A stretch of DNA of 64,000 bases from Micromonospora sp. MH99 (GTDB lineage Bacteria; Actinomycetota; Actinomycetes; Mycobacteriales; Micromonosporaceae). A program made the translations under genes and the position numbers. Below, one piece after another: positions 35,841-46,969 of this stretch. Position 1 is the first letter of the stretch, and each line of letters starts with the position of its first letter. The stretch lies in assembly GCF_021442385.1 (NCBI RefSeq), contig NZ_MUZA01000014.1, positions 1-64,000 on the forward strand, given 5' to 3'. A model generated the notes under the pieces. The model was not told where the DNA came from. It did not search any database and was given only the letters and a program-made list of their open reading frames with translations.

Positions 35841-37034
35841 TCAGGTGGTCAACAGGCGGACGGCCTCGTGGACGTCGTCGGTGAGGTGGATCGTCGACGA
35901 CAGGTCGCCGAACGGCGAGGCGGCCAGCAGCGGACGCAGCAGCGCTTCCACCGGCAACTCCCGCGTCCAGTAGTCACGGTCCAGGAAGATGTACGCGCCG
36001 CTGGCCCCATCGGTGCCGTAGTAGGTCTTGGTGGCCGCCTGGAACACCTCCTGCACCGTGCCCGCCCGACCAGGCGCGAAGACGATGCCGCCCCGGGCGA
36101 GCCGCAGGATGGTGTCCTCCCGGATCGCGTTCGAGAAGTACTTGGCGATCCGCCCCGCGAACAGGTTCGCCGGCTCGTGCCCGTACAGCCAGGTCGGGAT
36201 GGCCAGCCCGCCGGCCCGCGCCCACCCGGCGTCCCCGGCGCGCTGGCGGGGCACGCCCGCGTACCGCTGCCGGACCGTCAACGCCGCGGCCGTGTACCGG
36301 TGGTGGTCGGTGAAGTCGGGCGCGGTGGCCAGCAGGTCGATCGCCGCGGTCAGGTCCGCCGCCGCGTGGTCCGCCAGGTACGCGCCGAGGTTCGCCGCCT
36401 CCATCACCCCGGGGCCCCCGCCGGTCACCACCAGCCGGTCGGCCCGCGCCAGCTCCCACCCCAGCACGGCCGCCATCCGGTACGCCGCACTGCCGCGCTG
36501 CACGGCGTGACCGCCCATGATGCCGACCACCGACTGCGGCCCGTACCCGCCCAGCCAGGCGCGGGTGGCGTCGGCGAGCGCGTTGTCCACGCCATGGTCG
36601 TGCAGCCGCTGACCGAGCGCCTCCTTCACGTCCGGCAGCGCACCGCCGTGCGCCCGGTAGTGCTCGTACACCCGGGTGTCGTACATCCCGGTGAACCCGC
36701 CCTCGGCGAACCCGTCGGCGAGGTCGTCCGGCGTGTAGAGGTGCGACGGCTGGGTCGGGTACGGCAGCCCGGAGAACGGCGGCACCACGTTCGCGCCGCG
36801 CCGGACCAGGTCGGCGCCGACCTCCCGGGAGGCGAACCGGCAGCCGACGAAGAGCGTGCCGGTGACCTCGATGCCGGTCAGGTCGGGCACCGGGGCGAGG
36901 TCGAGGCGCAGGCCCTGCACGGTCAGCCCGGTCAGGCGGCCGGTGCCCAGCTGCCGGTCGAACTCGTCCCGGGTCTGGATCTCGTCGGCGTGCAGGTGGG
37001 GCTCGATGACGTCGGTGGGAGGTGGGGTCGGCAC
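35841..37034 (-). CDS. LOG-family (lysine-decarboxylase-like) protein with N-terminal extension
   Basis: 397 residues. The C-terminal 270 residues carry the Rossmann-type LOG fold: VVGIMGGHAVQRG, LVVTGGGPGVMEAANLG (GGxxGxM) and FAPGRAGTVQE, where PGGxGTxxE is altered to PGRAGTVQE. LOG enzymes hydrolyse nucleoside monophosphates at the N-glycosidic bond, as in cytokinin activation. The N-terminal ~120 residues contain a pentapeptide-like TGLTVQGLRLDLAP...LTGIEVTGTLFVGC stretch that could bind a partner. GTG 37034 is taken; an upstream extension lacks support. The Arg in place of Gly in the phosphate loop may alter activity. Confidence 0.82.
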   Translation of the reverse strand: MPTPPPTDVIEPHLHADEIQTRDEFDRQLGTGRLTGLTVQGLRLDLAPVPDLTGIEVTGTLFVGCRFASREVGADLVRRGANVVPPFSGLPYPTQPSHLYTPDDLADGFAEGGFTGMYDTRVYEHYRAHGGALPDVKEALGQRLHDHGVDNALADATRAWLGGYGPQSVVGIMGGHAVQRGSAAYRMAAVLGWELARADRLVVTGGGPGVMEAANLGAYLADHAAADLTAAIDLLATAPDFTDHHRYTAAALTVRQRYAGVPRQRAGDAGWARAGGLAIPTWLYGHEPANLFAGRIAKYFSNAIREDTILRLARGGIVFAPGRAGTVQEVFQAATKTYYGTDGASGAYIFLDRDYWTRELPVEALLRPLLAASPFGDLSSTIHLTDDVHEAVRLLTT

Positions 37035-37090
37035 CCGGCCATCCTGCCCCTTGGGCGAGGCCCGCCAAACCTCGGGCGGGGTGGACGCGA

Positions 37091-37124
37091 CAGGAGCCCG
37101 GTGGTCGTGGCCACCGGGCTCCTG
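37091..37124. terminator. Orphan hairpin in the divergent LOG/DUF3151 region
   Basis: 14-bp perfect arms, CAGGAGCCCGGTGG and its complement, with a 6-nt TCGTGG loop. It has terminator strength but lies upstream of both flanking genes, so it does not end either of them. It may mark the 3' end of an unannotated transcript or act in a leader. Confidence 0.4.
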
Positions 37125-37281
37125 CGTAACCGGTTCCTGGGGAGGCTCCGGACCATTAGTTGTAATGGAAAACACCTGGCCGCGGCATAGGCCGCAGGCG
37201 TGATGAACTCCTCAGCCGTTCAGCCGAACGCGTCGGCCGACCCGCTCGCGTGTCGCCCTGTCCAGCGGGTTGAATGGGGCG

Positions 37282-37710
37282 ATGCAGAACCTTTTGCCGG
37301 AGCCACCGGCCACCCTCCTGCCCGCGAACGACGAGGCCGACGCCGCCCTGGCCGCCGCCCAGGAGGCCGGCACCGACGAGGCGTTCGCCGCGGTGGCGGC
37401 CCGCTTCCCGACCTTCAGCGCGGCCTGGGGCGCGCTCGCGGCCCGGGCGTTCGCGGCCGGCGCCGTGGTGACGGGGTACGCGTACGCCCGCACCGGCTAC
37501 CACCGTGGCCTCGACCAGCTCCGCCGCAACGGCTGGAAGGGCCACGGGCCCGTGCCGTGGTCGCACGAGCCCAACCGGGGCTTCCTCCGCTGCCTGTACG
37601 TGCTCTCCCGGGCCGCCGACGAGATCGGCGAGGCCGACGAGGCGGCCCGCTGCGCCCAGTTCCTGCGGGACTGCGACCCGGCCGCGGCGGACGCGCTGGC
37701 CAGCAACTGA
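37282..37710 (+). CDS. DUF3151 protein
   Basis: 142 residues. It starts MQNLLPEPPATLLPANDEAD, the conserved N-terminus of DUF3151, and contains WGALAARAFAAGAVVTGYAY, then YHRGLDQLRRNGWKGHGPVP, and a helical end. DUF3151 is confined to Actinobacteria and often lies near fba. ATG 37282 is preferred over GTG/ATG at 37270 because it matches the family start. Soluble, function unknown. Confidence 0.82.
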   Translation: MQNLLPEPPATLLPANDEADAALAAAQEAGTDEAFAAVAARFPTFSAAWGALAARAFAAGAVVTGYAYARTGYHRGLDQLRRNGWKGHGPVPWSHEPNRGFLRCLYVLSRAADEIGEADEAARCAQFLRDCDPAAADALASN

Positions 37711-37716
37711 CACCGC

Positions 37717-37754
37717 CGTCGAAGGCCGGCCCGGAGCTGGGCCGGCCTTCGACG
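37717..37754. terminator. Bidirectional hairpin terminator
   Basis: 16-bp perfect stem, CGTCGAAGGCCGGCCC and its complement, with a 6-nt loop, between convergent stops at 37710 and 37757. Confidence 0.8.
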
Positions 37755-37756
37755 GG

Positions 37757-40174
37757 CTACAACCCTTCGGCGACAGCGGCGGCGATCTTCAACCAGGCGT
37801 CGCGGGTGGCCGAGGAGAGCCCGCCGTACCGGATCGGCTCGCCGCTGTCGATGAGCCGCTCGTACGGCGCCAGCAGCACCGCCCTGGTCCGGGCCGCGAA
37901 GTGCTCCTGGATGGCCGGAAGGTCGATCTCCTTGCGCGACGGCGGCATCGACACCACGGTCACCGCCTGCCGGACCAGCCGCTGCCGGCCGCTCTGCTCC
38001 AGGTGGTCGAGCATCCGGGCGGCCGTCTCCGCCGAGTCGTTACGGGCCGACATGGTGACCACGAGTTGGTCGGTGGCGTCCATCGACGCCTGCCAGTTCT
38101 GCGCCCGCACGTTGTTCCCGGTGTCCACGAAGATCAGCTTGTAGAACCGGCTGACCACCTCGCGGATCTCGGCGAACGCGGCTGCGGTCAGCATCTCGCC
38201 ACCGGTCGCCGACTCGTCCGAGGCCAGGACGTCGAACATCCCCTCACCCTGCGAGCGGACGTACTGCGACAGGTCACCGACCCGGCCGTGCGCGCCCTGG
38301 AACTGCCCGAGGTCGCGCAGCATGTCCCGCACGGTGCGGGAGTGGAAGTCCTGCTGGGCGCGCATGCCGAGCGTGCCCTGGGTCTCGTTGTTGTCCCAGG
38401 CCAGCACGTAGCCGCCGCGCTTCTGCCCGAAGGTCATCGCCAGCAGCAGGATGGCCACCGTCTTGCCGGCGCCGCCCTTCGGGTTGACCACTGTTACCTG
38501 CCGCAGCCCACCGAAGTTGCGGCGCACCATCTCGATGTCCCGCTTGAGCTCCTGCTCGTGCCGCCCCGGCGAGAGCCGGACCAGACCGATCTTGTTGACC
38601 ACCGCGCGTACGCCCATGGTGGCCACCGGGTCGGCGGGTCGTACCTGCCGGCGGCGCGCGAAGTCCTCGGCCGTCGGCGCGGCAGTGGTCTCCGGAGTCC
38701 AGGTGGCGTCCGGGTAGCCGGTGGCCGGCACCCGCGCCACCGGGTCGGTCTCCTGGTACTGCTGAGGCGGCGCCGGTGGAACCGCTGCCGCGGCCTGCTG
38801 CCAGGGCGGCGGATACCAGCCCGGCGACGGCGGGAACGGCCCCGGCGGCGGGGTCGGCACCGCGCCCTGCTGTGGGGGTTCGACCGGCGCCGGGCCGGCC
38901 TGGCCGGGAATCGCCGGCGAGTACGTCTGACCGGCGTACGTCTGGCCGGCGTACGTCTGCCCCGCTCCGGTGCCCTGGTCGACGGCGGGCGGCGGCGGTG
39001 GAGGTGGAACGGGCGGCGCGGGAATCGGCGGCGGCGCGACGGTGGCCTGGCCCTCGGTCGACGGGGGTGGGCTGGCCGGACGCTGCGGCGGGTACGCCCA
39101 GGGCGACTCGGCCGCCGGCCGTGCCGCTCCGCCGGCAGGGCCGTTCTCCCCGGTGCCGGCCGGTCCGCCAGACTGCGCTGCCGGCCCCGCCGCTGCCGAG
39201 CCCGCGGTGGCCGAGCCTGCGGTGGCCGGCCCTGCGGTGCTTGGGCCTGGGGTGGTCGGGCCTGCGGTGCTTTCGCCTGCGGTGGCGGGGCCTGCGGTGC
39301 TTGGGCCTGTGGTGGTGGGGCCTGCGGCCGGCGGGCCGGCCGTGCCGGGGTCTGTCGTTACCGGCCCTGAGGTGGGCGGGCCTGCCGGGGTCGGTCGGTC
39401 GGCGGGCGTGACTGTTGCCGCCGGGCGGTCCAGGGAGAACGGCAGGTCCAGGTCCACGCCGCCCGACGCGGCGGGCGGATCGTTGACCGGACCGGGGACA
39501 GGCTCGTCGGCGGACGCCGCTCCGGCTGCGGTGCCTGCGGCTCCGGTCGCAGTGCCTGCGGCTCCGGTCGCGGTGCCTGCGGCTGCCGCTGGGGTGCCTG
39601 CGGCTCCGGTTGGGGTGGCCGCGGCCTCGGCTGGGGTCGCCCCCGGGCGCGTGCCGGTGGCCGGAGTGCCGGACGTCGGCGGGAACGTGTCACTACCCGG
39701 CCCGACGAGGGCACCCACCCCCGGCGGTACCGGTGCTGTCGACGCAACGGGAGGCACGGGCGGAGTGGCCGGCGCGGGTGGAGTTGCCGGCGCGTCGGCG
39801 GGTGGCCAGCTCGGCTGCGCCGGTGCCCAGCCCGTACGCGCACCGTTCGGGCCGGTGGCTCCCCAGCCGCTCGGCGGCGGCACCGCCCCGGTCAGGGACG
39901 GGTAGTCCGACGGAGACGGCGGTGGCAGGGCCGCCGCCCCCGGCTGCCCGGGAACCGGCGGACGGCCGGTCGGCGGCGCGGCCACCGGTGGCGAGACGGC
40001 CGACGACGGCGCGGACGGCGGTGGACCGCCCCGCTGCTCGGCGACCGCCGCCCACGGCGGCACCACGTCACCCGCGCCCTGCTCGGCCGGATCCGGTGGC
40101 CAGAGTGGTTCGATGTCCCGCTCCGGCACCGGCTGCTGGCCGGGCACCTGCGCCCGGTCGGCGTTCTTGTCCAT
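37757..40174 (-). CDS. EspI-like ParA/MinD ATPase with long Pro/Thr/Ala-rich N-terminus
   Basis: 805 residues. The first ~500 are disordered and repetitive (Pro/Ala/Gly/Thr). One block has TTGPSTAGPATAGESTAGPT-type repeats; further on comes a run of AGQTYAGQTYAGQTY. The C-terminal 260 residues are a ParA/MinD-type ATPase with deviant Walker A NPKGGAGKTVAILLLAMTFG, a switch-like YVLAWDNNETQGTLGMRAQQ, and FVDTGNN. This matches EspI/EccA-type accessory ATPases of type VII secretion, but no ESX genes are in the window. ATG 40174 follows GGGGAGG. Partition or polar-growth functions are alternatives. Confidence 0.8.
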   Translation of the reverse strand: MDKNADRAQVPGQQPVPERDIEPLWPPDPAEQGAGDVVPPWAAVAEQRGGPPPSAPSSAVSPPVAAPPTGRPPVPGQPGAAALPPPSPSDYPSLTGAVPPPSGWGATGPNGARTGWAPAQPSWPPADAPATPPAPATPPVPPVASTAPVPPGVGALVGPGSDTFPPTSGTPATGTRPGATPAEAAATPTGAAGTPAAAAGTATGAAGTATGAAGTAAGAASADEPVPGPVNDPPAASGGVDLDLPFSLDRPAATVTPADRPTPAGPPTSGPVTTDPGTAGPPAAGPTTTGPSTAGPATAGESTAGPTTPGPSTAGPATAGSATAGSAAAGPAAQSGGPAGTGENGPAGGAARPAAESPWAYPPQRPASPPPSTEGQATVAPPPIPAPPVPPPPPPPAVDQGTGAGQTYAGQTYAGQTYSPAIPGQAGPAPVEPPQQGAVPTPPPGPFPPSPGWYPPPWQQAAAAVPPAPPQQYQETDPVARVPATGYPDATWTPETTAAPTAEDFARRRQVRPADPVATMGVRAVVNKIGLVRLSPGRHEQELKRDIEMVRRNFGGLRQVTVVNPKGGAGKTVAILLLAMTFGQKRGGYVLAWDNNETQGTLGMRAQQDFHSRTVRDMLRDLGQFQGAHGRVGDLSQYVRSQGEGMFDVLASDESATGGEMLTAAAFAEIREVVSRFYKLIFVDTGNNVRAQNWQASMDATDQLVVTMSARNDSAETAARMLDHLEQSGRQRLVRQAVTVVSMPPSRKEIDLPAIQEHFAARTRAVLLAPYERLIDSGEPIRYGGLSSATRDAWLKIAAAVAEGL
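39185..39620 (-). repeat. Degenerate minisatellite-like repeats in the EspI-like gene
   Basis: On the plus strand, short units around GGGCCTGCGGTGcTT (about 39190-39350) and GCGGCTCCGGTCGCGGTGCCT (about 39525-39610) repeat many times. They encode the AGPST/AGPAT and GTATGAA protein repeats and are prone to length change. Confidence 0.7.
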
Positions 40175-40245
40175 TACGGTTCCTCCCCAGTCCTCCTGCG
40201 AGGATAGGCCCACCGGACGACCGGGGCCGGTCGGCGCAGTCGGGG

Positions 40246-42730
<2,485 letters not shown>

Positions 42731-42771
42731 CCCCAACCCCCTCCGGCCCCCGGCCCCCGCCCCCGCCCCGG

Positions 42772-42828
42772 TGATCATGAAGTTATTGCCACCCGTTCCG
42801 GCGTGTCGTGGCAATAACTTCATGATCA
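42772..42828. repeat. Palindromic dispersed repeat, copy 3
   Basis: Perfect 21-bp arms beginning TGATCATGAAGTTATTGCCA, with a 15-nt loop, 41 nt after purA. Second subfamily (inner ATTGCCAC). It also marks the left side of the nuclease gene. Confidence 0.85.
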
Positions 42829-42918
42829 ACCCAGGCGGGGGCGCCTGGTTATCCACAGGGAAGCGCTGGTTGTCCACAGGGGTGTGTCTGGGGTTCCCCG
42901 GTGGGTCAGGGTGGCCGG

Positions 42919-43848
42919 GTGGATGCCTTGGACGCGGTACGGCGGGTTGCCTCCGCGCGGGACGGGATTGTGACGCTCAGGCAGGCGCGAGCCGCTGGTT
43001 TCACCACCCACGAAGTGCAACGGCTCTGTCGCGCGGGCCGTTGGCGCGTCGTGGCGCGTGGCAGCTACCTGGTGGACGCCGACCTGTATGACGGGGTGCC
43101 CCGACGGGCGCGGATCAGGGCGGCGTTGGAATCCTTTGGGCCGTCGGCCGGCGCAGTGCTCGCAACAGCCGCCGAACTGCACGGGATGGCTGGTCTGAAG
43201 GCCACCGATGTGATCCACCTGTCGGTGCCTGGCCCGGTCGCCAGGCCAGCCCGGATCGCTCATCCGGAGGTGGTGGTTCATCAGCTGGTCGTTCCGTCCG
43301 GGCAGTTTGTCCGGGTGGACGGGCTCACCGTGACCGAACCGCTCCGGACCCTTGCCGACGTGAGCCTGCGGGTTGATCGTTTCTCGGCGGTGAGTGTGCT
43401 GGACTCGGCATTGAACCGTCGGTTGGTGACCGCCGAAGATCTGCTCTCCTTCCCGCGCCTGATCCGCGGGCGGCGTGGCGCGGTCGCGGCACGCGGCTTC
43501 CTCAGCGAGGTGGACGGGCGGGCACAGTCGCCACTCGAGACGCGTGCCCGACTCCGATGCGTCGACGGCAGAGTGCCGCCCGATGCGCTGCAACTTGAGG
43601 TGCGTGACGACGACGGCTATCTGCTGGGCATCGGTGATCTCGCGTGGCGTCGCCACCGGATCATCGCCGAGGCCGATGGCCGAGGCCCGCACGGTCTGCC
43701 GGAAGCCGTGTTCGTCGACCGACGACGCCAGAACCGCCTGGTGAACGCCGGCTGGACGGTCCTCCGATTCACCTGGAAGGACACTCTGCGCCCCGACTAC
43801 ATTCCCTGGACGGTCCGTCAGGCAATGGCCGCGGCCCGAGTTCGTTGA
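42919..43848 (+). CDS. AbiEi-type helix-turn-helix fused to DUF559 endonuclease-like domain
   Basis: About 309 residues. The N-terminal AbiEi-like winged helix (LDAVRRVASARDGIVTLRQA, then GFTTHEVQRLCRAGRWRVVA) is the antitoxin-type domain of AbiE systems. The C-terminal part has a Vsr/DUF559 PD-(D/E)xK-like core: LLGIGDLAWRRHRIIAEADG, then RQNRLVNAGWTVLRFTWKDT. A typical toxin gene (AbiEii) is absent. GTG 42919 is chosen because AGGG precedes it; GTG 42901 is the alternative. The gene is bracketed by palindromic repeats 42772 and 43846, and separates purA from purD. It may be a defence or mobile-element gene. Confidence 0.82.
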   Translation: MDALDAVRRVASARDGIVTLRQARAAGFTTHEVQRLCRAGRWRVVARGSYLVDADLYDGVPRRARIRAALESFGPSAGAVLATAAELHGMAGLKATDVIHLSVPGPVARPARIAHPEVVVHQLVVPSGQFVRVDGLTVTEPLRTLADVSLRVDRFSAVSVLDSALNRRLVTAEDLLSFPRLIRGRRGAVAARGFLSEVDGRAQSPLETRARLRCVDGRVPPDALQLEVRDDDGYLLGIGDLAWRRHRIIAEADGRGPHGLPEAVFVDRRRQNRLVNAGWTVLRFTWKDTLRPDYIPWTVRQAMAAARVR

Positions 43849-43902
43849 CCATGAAGTTGTTGCCACGACACACCGCAACAGCGGGCAATAACTTCATGAT
43901 CA
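43846..43902. repeat. Palindromic dispersed repeat, copy 4
   Basis: Arms TGACCATGAAGTTGTTGCC and GGCAATAACTTCATGATCA match at 17 of 19 positions. It begins at the stop region of the DUF559 gene and ends before purD. Same subfamily as copy 3. Confidence 0.78.
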
Positions 43903-43937
43903 CCGGCGCGATGCGCGGCGGTGGGCGGGGCGGCCAG

Positions 43938-43951
43938 TAGGATGCCCGTCG
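43938..43951 (+). promoter_or_regulatory. Leaderless promoter of purD
   Basis: -10 TAGGAT at 43938-43943, 7 nt before GTG 43951. No ribosome binding site. Confidence 0.55.
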
Positions 43952-45201
43952 TGCGGGTTCTCTTGGTGGGTGGTGGTGGGCGGGAGCATGCTCTCGCGCT
44001 CGGGTTGGAACGCGATCCGGCTGTTTCGGCGCTGATTGCCGCGCCTGGTAATCCGGGCATCGCCTCGGTTGCCGAGTTGCGGGCCGTCACGGCGACCGAC
44101 CCGGCCGCTGTCGCCGCGCTGGCCGTGGAGACCGCGGCTGACCTGGTGGTGATCGGGCCGGAGGCGCCGCTGGTCGCCGGTGTCGCCGACGCGGTACGCG
44201 CCAAGGGCATCGCCGTGTTCGGCCCGTCGGCCGAGGCCGCCCAGCTGGAGGGCTCCAAGGCGTTCGCCAAGGACGTGATGACCGCCGCCGGTGTGCCGAC
44301 CGCCCGGGCGTACGTCTGCACGGACGAGGAGACCACCGCGCGGGCGCTTGACGAGTTCGGCGCCCCGTACGTGGTGAAGGACGACGGTCTGGCCGCCGGC
44401 AAGGGCGTCGTGGTGACCGACGACCGGTCCGCCGCGTTGGCGCACGCCGCCGAGTGTGGCCGGGTGGTGATCGAGGAGTTCCTCGACGGTCCGGAGGTCA
44501 GCCTGTTCGTGGTCACCGATGGCGAGGCGGCGCTGCCGCTGCTGCCCGCACAGGACTTCAAGCGGATCGGCGACGGCGACACGGGCCCGAACACGGGCGG
44601 CATGGGCGCGTACGCGCCGCTGCCCTGGGCGCCGCCCGGCCTGGTCGACGACGTCATGCGCGACGTGGTCCACCCCACCCTGGCGGAGTTGCGCCGCCGG
44701 GGCACCCCGTTCGCGGGCCTGCTCTACGTTGGCCTCGCGATGACCGCCGCCGGTCCTCGGGTGATCGAGTTCAACGCGCGCTTCGGCGACCCGGAGACCC
44801 AGGTCGTGCTCGCCCTGCTGGAGACCCCGCTGGGTGGGCTGTTGCACGCGGCGGCCACCGGCACGCTTGCCGAGCACCCTCCGCTGCGCTGGCACGACGG
44901 CGCGGCGGTGACCGTGGTGGTAGCCGCGCAGGGCTACCCGGCCGCGCCGCGCACCGGCGACGTGATCACCGGCGCGGACCGGCCGGGCATCATCCACGCG
45001 GGCACCGCCCGCCGGGCGAGCGACGGCGCGTTGCTGTCCGCCGGCGGCCGGGTCCTCTGCGGTACGGCCACCGGCCCCGACCTGGCGAGTGCCCGGGATG
45101 CGGCGTACGCGCTGGTGGACGGGGTGGAGTTGGCCGGCTCGCAGCATCGCACCGACATCGCCACCGCCGCGGTCGAGGGCCGGATCACGATCCCGGGCTG
45201 A
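43951..45201 (+). CDS. purD: Phosphoribosylamine-glycine ligase
   Basis: 416 residues. ATP-grasp enzyme that joins glycine to phosphoribosylamine in purine synthesis. Features: the N-terminal [35 protein letters not shown], the ATP-grasp blocks [15 protein letters not shown] and [35 protein letters not shown], and [12 protein letters not shown]. The leaderless GTG 43951 fits MRVLLVGG as the family start; ATG 43942 is an alternative. Convergent with the acyl-CoA synthetase gene across a shared hairpin. Confidence 0.96.
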   Translation: MRVLLVGGGGREHALALGLERDPAVSALIAAPGNPGIASVAELRAVTATDPAAVAALAVETAADLVVIGPEAPLVAGVADAVRAKGIAVFGPSAEAAQLEGSKAFAKDVMTAAGVPTARAYVCTDEETTARALDEFGAPYVVKDDGLAAGKGVVVTDDRSAALAHAAECGRVVIEEFLDGPEVSLFVVTDGEAALPLLPAQDFKRIGDGDTGPNTGGMGAYAPLPWAPPGLVDDVMRDVVHPTLAELRRRGTPFAGLLYVGLAMTAAGPRVIEFNARFGDPETQVVLALLETPLGGLLHAAATGTLAEHPPLRWHDGAAVTVVVAAQGYPAAPRTGDVITGADRPGIIHAGTARRASDGALLSAGGRVLCGTATGPDLASARDAAYALVDGVELAGSQHRTDIATAAVEGRITIPG

Positions 45202-45217
45202 GGCTGGCGCCTCAGCC
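45196..45217. terminator. Hairpin holding both stop codons of convergent genes
   Basis: GGCTGAGGC-TGGC-GCCTCAGCC, a 9-bp perfect stem. The purD stop (TGA, 45199-45201) and the stop of the minus-strand gene (45212-45214) lie inside the two arms. Confidence 0.6.
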
Positions 45218-46774
45218 GTAGTAGCGGCGTAGTTCCCGGGCGAGCACCTTGCCGGTGGCGTTGCGGGGCAGGTACTTCACGAAGACCACGTCCCGGGGTA
45301 CGGAAAAGCGGGCGAGGTAGCGCCGGACGTACTCGCGGACCGCCTCGGGGTCGAGGGTCTCGCCGGGGTGCAGGGCGAGGAACGCGGCCAGCCGCTGGCC
45401 GTACTCCGGGTCGGGTACGCCGATCACGGCGGCCTCGCGGACCTGCGGTAGCTGGGCGAGCAGGTCCTCCACCTCGGACGGGAACACGTTTTCGCCGCCG
45501 GAGACGATCATGTCGTCGGCCCGACCGTCGACGAAGAGCAACCCGTCGGCGTTGAGCCGGCCGAGGTCACCGGTGTCGAGCAGGCCGTCGCGGCTCTCCC
45601 GGCTGGCGCCGGACGTGTAGCCCTCGAAGAGCATCTCGTTGCCGACGAAGATGCGGCCGACCTGACCTTTCGGTATCGGCTGGCCGTCGGCGTCGAGGAT
45701 CTCCAGGCGGGTGCCGTGCGGTGGCCGGCCGGCAGTGGTGGGTGCCTGGCGCAGGTCCGGGGGACCGGCGATGGATGCCCAGGAGACCTCGGTGGAGCCG
45801 TAGAGGTTGTAGAGGACGTCTCCGTACACGTCCATGAACTTGGGGGCGAGCCCGCCGGGCAGTGCCGATCCGCTGACCGCGACGACCTTGAGTGCGGGGC
45901 GCGGGTCCGGTGGGGGCACTTCCAGCAGCCGTTGGAGCATCACGGGTACGGCGAAGAGGGCGTCGCAGCGGTGTGCCACCAGGGCGGCGAGCATGGCGGC
46001 CGGGTCGAAGCGGCGGTGCAGCACGATGGTGGCCCGCAACGCGAAGCACACCTGCAGGGCGGCGAATCCCCAGGTGTGGAAGATCGGGGCGGCGATCAGC
46101 ACGCGGTTCTTGGCGTGCAGCGGGATGCGGTCGATGATGGACACGAGCGGCCCGAAACCGCTGGGTGTGGGCCGGCGGGCGCCCTTGGGGGCGCCGGTGG
46201 TGCCCGAGGTGAGCACGATGATCCGGCCGTCGCGCTCCGGCGGGCGCAGCTCGCCGGGGAGCGCTCCGGCCACCAGTTCCTCGCGGGCGCGCTCGTCGAG
46301 GCGGGGCAGTTCGGCGGGGAGGCCGAGGACCCGTTCGGCGAACTCGTCGTCGTGCACCAGCAGCCGTAGCCGCTGCTCCTCGGCGACGGTGGACAGCTGG
46401 GCGGCGGAGAGCCCGGTGTTGACCAGGACCGCGTCGACGCCGAGCAGGGTCGCCGCGACGATGGTCTCGATCAGGCCGTGGTGGTTGCGGCACAGCACGC
46501 CGATCCGGTCCCCGGCCTGTACGCCGAGCCCGGACCGCATCGACCGGGCCATGCGTTCGGCCCGGTCGAGGAGCGCCTGGTAGGTCAGCTCGACGCCGTC
46601 CTCGTCGATGATCGCCGGTCGGCCGGGGTCTCGGGCGGCTGCCTGGCGTAGTTCGCCGGCGAGACTCCACCCCCAGGTGCGCAAGGCGTTGAGCTGCGAG
46701 GCGATCCGGACCGGGCGGCCCGGCGTGAGCAGCCCGCGACGGGTCAGCGTGGCGACGACGAACGGCAGGTCCAT
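45212..46774 (-). CDS. Acyl-CoA synthetase (AMP-binding family)
   Basis: 520 residues. ATP/AMP motif IIVLTSGTTGAPKGARRPTP (described), adenylate motif YGSTEVSW, LLDTGDLGRLNADGLLFVDG and the C-terminal GGENVFPSEVEDLLAQLP with the catalytic lysine in PRNATGKVLARE. The family activates fatty or carboxylic acids to acyl-CoA. The start is ATG 46774, behind AAGGAGG; longer starts have no site. It is downstream of the acyl-CoA dehydrogenase with 195 nt between, containing a terminator, so it may have its own promoter. Medium- or long-chain specificity cannot be told from sequence. Confidence 0.93.
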   Translation of the reverse strand: MDLPFVVATLTRRGLLTPGRPVRIASQLNALRTWGWSLAGELRQAAARDPGRPAIIDEDGVELTYQALLDRAERMARSMRSGLGVQAGDRIGVLCRNHHGLIETIVAATLLGVDAVLVNTGLSAAQLSTVAEEQRLRLLVHDDEFAERVLGLPAELPRLDERAREELVAGALPGELRPPERDGRIIVLTSGTTGAPKGARRPTPSGFGPLVSIIDRIPLHAKNRVLIAAPIFHTWGFAALQVCFALRATIVLHRRFDPAAMLAALVAHRCDALFAVPVMLQRLLEVPPPDPRPALKVVAVSGSALPGGLAPKFMDVYGDVLYNLYGSTEVSWASIAGPPDLRQAPTTAGRPPHGTRLEILDADGQPIPKGQVGRIFVGNEMLFEGYTSGASRESRDGLLDTGDLGRLNADGLLFVDGRADDMIVSGGENVFPSEVEDLLAQLPQVREAAVIGVPDPEYGQRLAAFLALHPGETLDPEAVREYVRRYLARFSVPRDVVFVKYLPRNATGKVLARELRRYYG

Positions 46775-46922
46775 GCCGCAGACCTCCTTGGGGTGGTACG
46801 CGGACAGGCAGGTGACTCCCGTCCGGCAGGGCGTTCTTCCTTGATCATGCACCCGACGCGGCACCAGGCCCAGCCAGCATCGGCGTGGGGTGACGAAGAC
46901 GGCACGGATAGGTAGGACGCCG

Positions 46923-46953
46923 CCCCTGGCCCGGCCGGCGGTCGGGCCAGGGG
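46923..46953 (-). terminator. Terminator of the SCP2-acyl-CoA dehydrogenase operon
   Basis: 10-bp perfect stem, CCCCTGGCCC and its complement, with an 11-nt loop, 17 nt past the minus-strand stop at 46970. Confidence 0.6.
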
Positions 46954-46969
46954 GTGGCTGACCGGAGGC

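Noticed and set aside
39185-39620. A CRISPR-like or non-coding tandem array
   Set aside because: Units are short, degenerate and in frame with the EspI-like protein, with no spacer structure.
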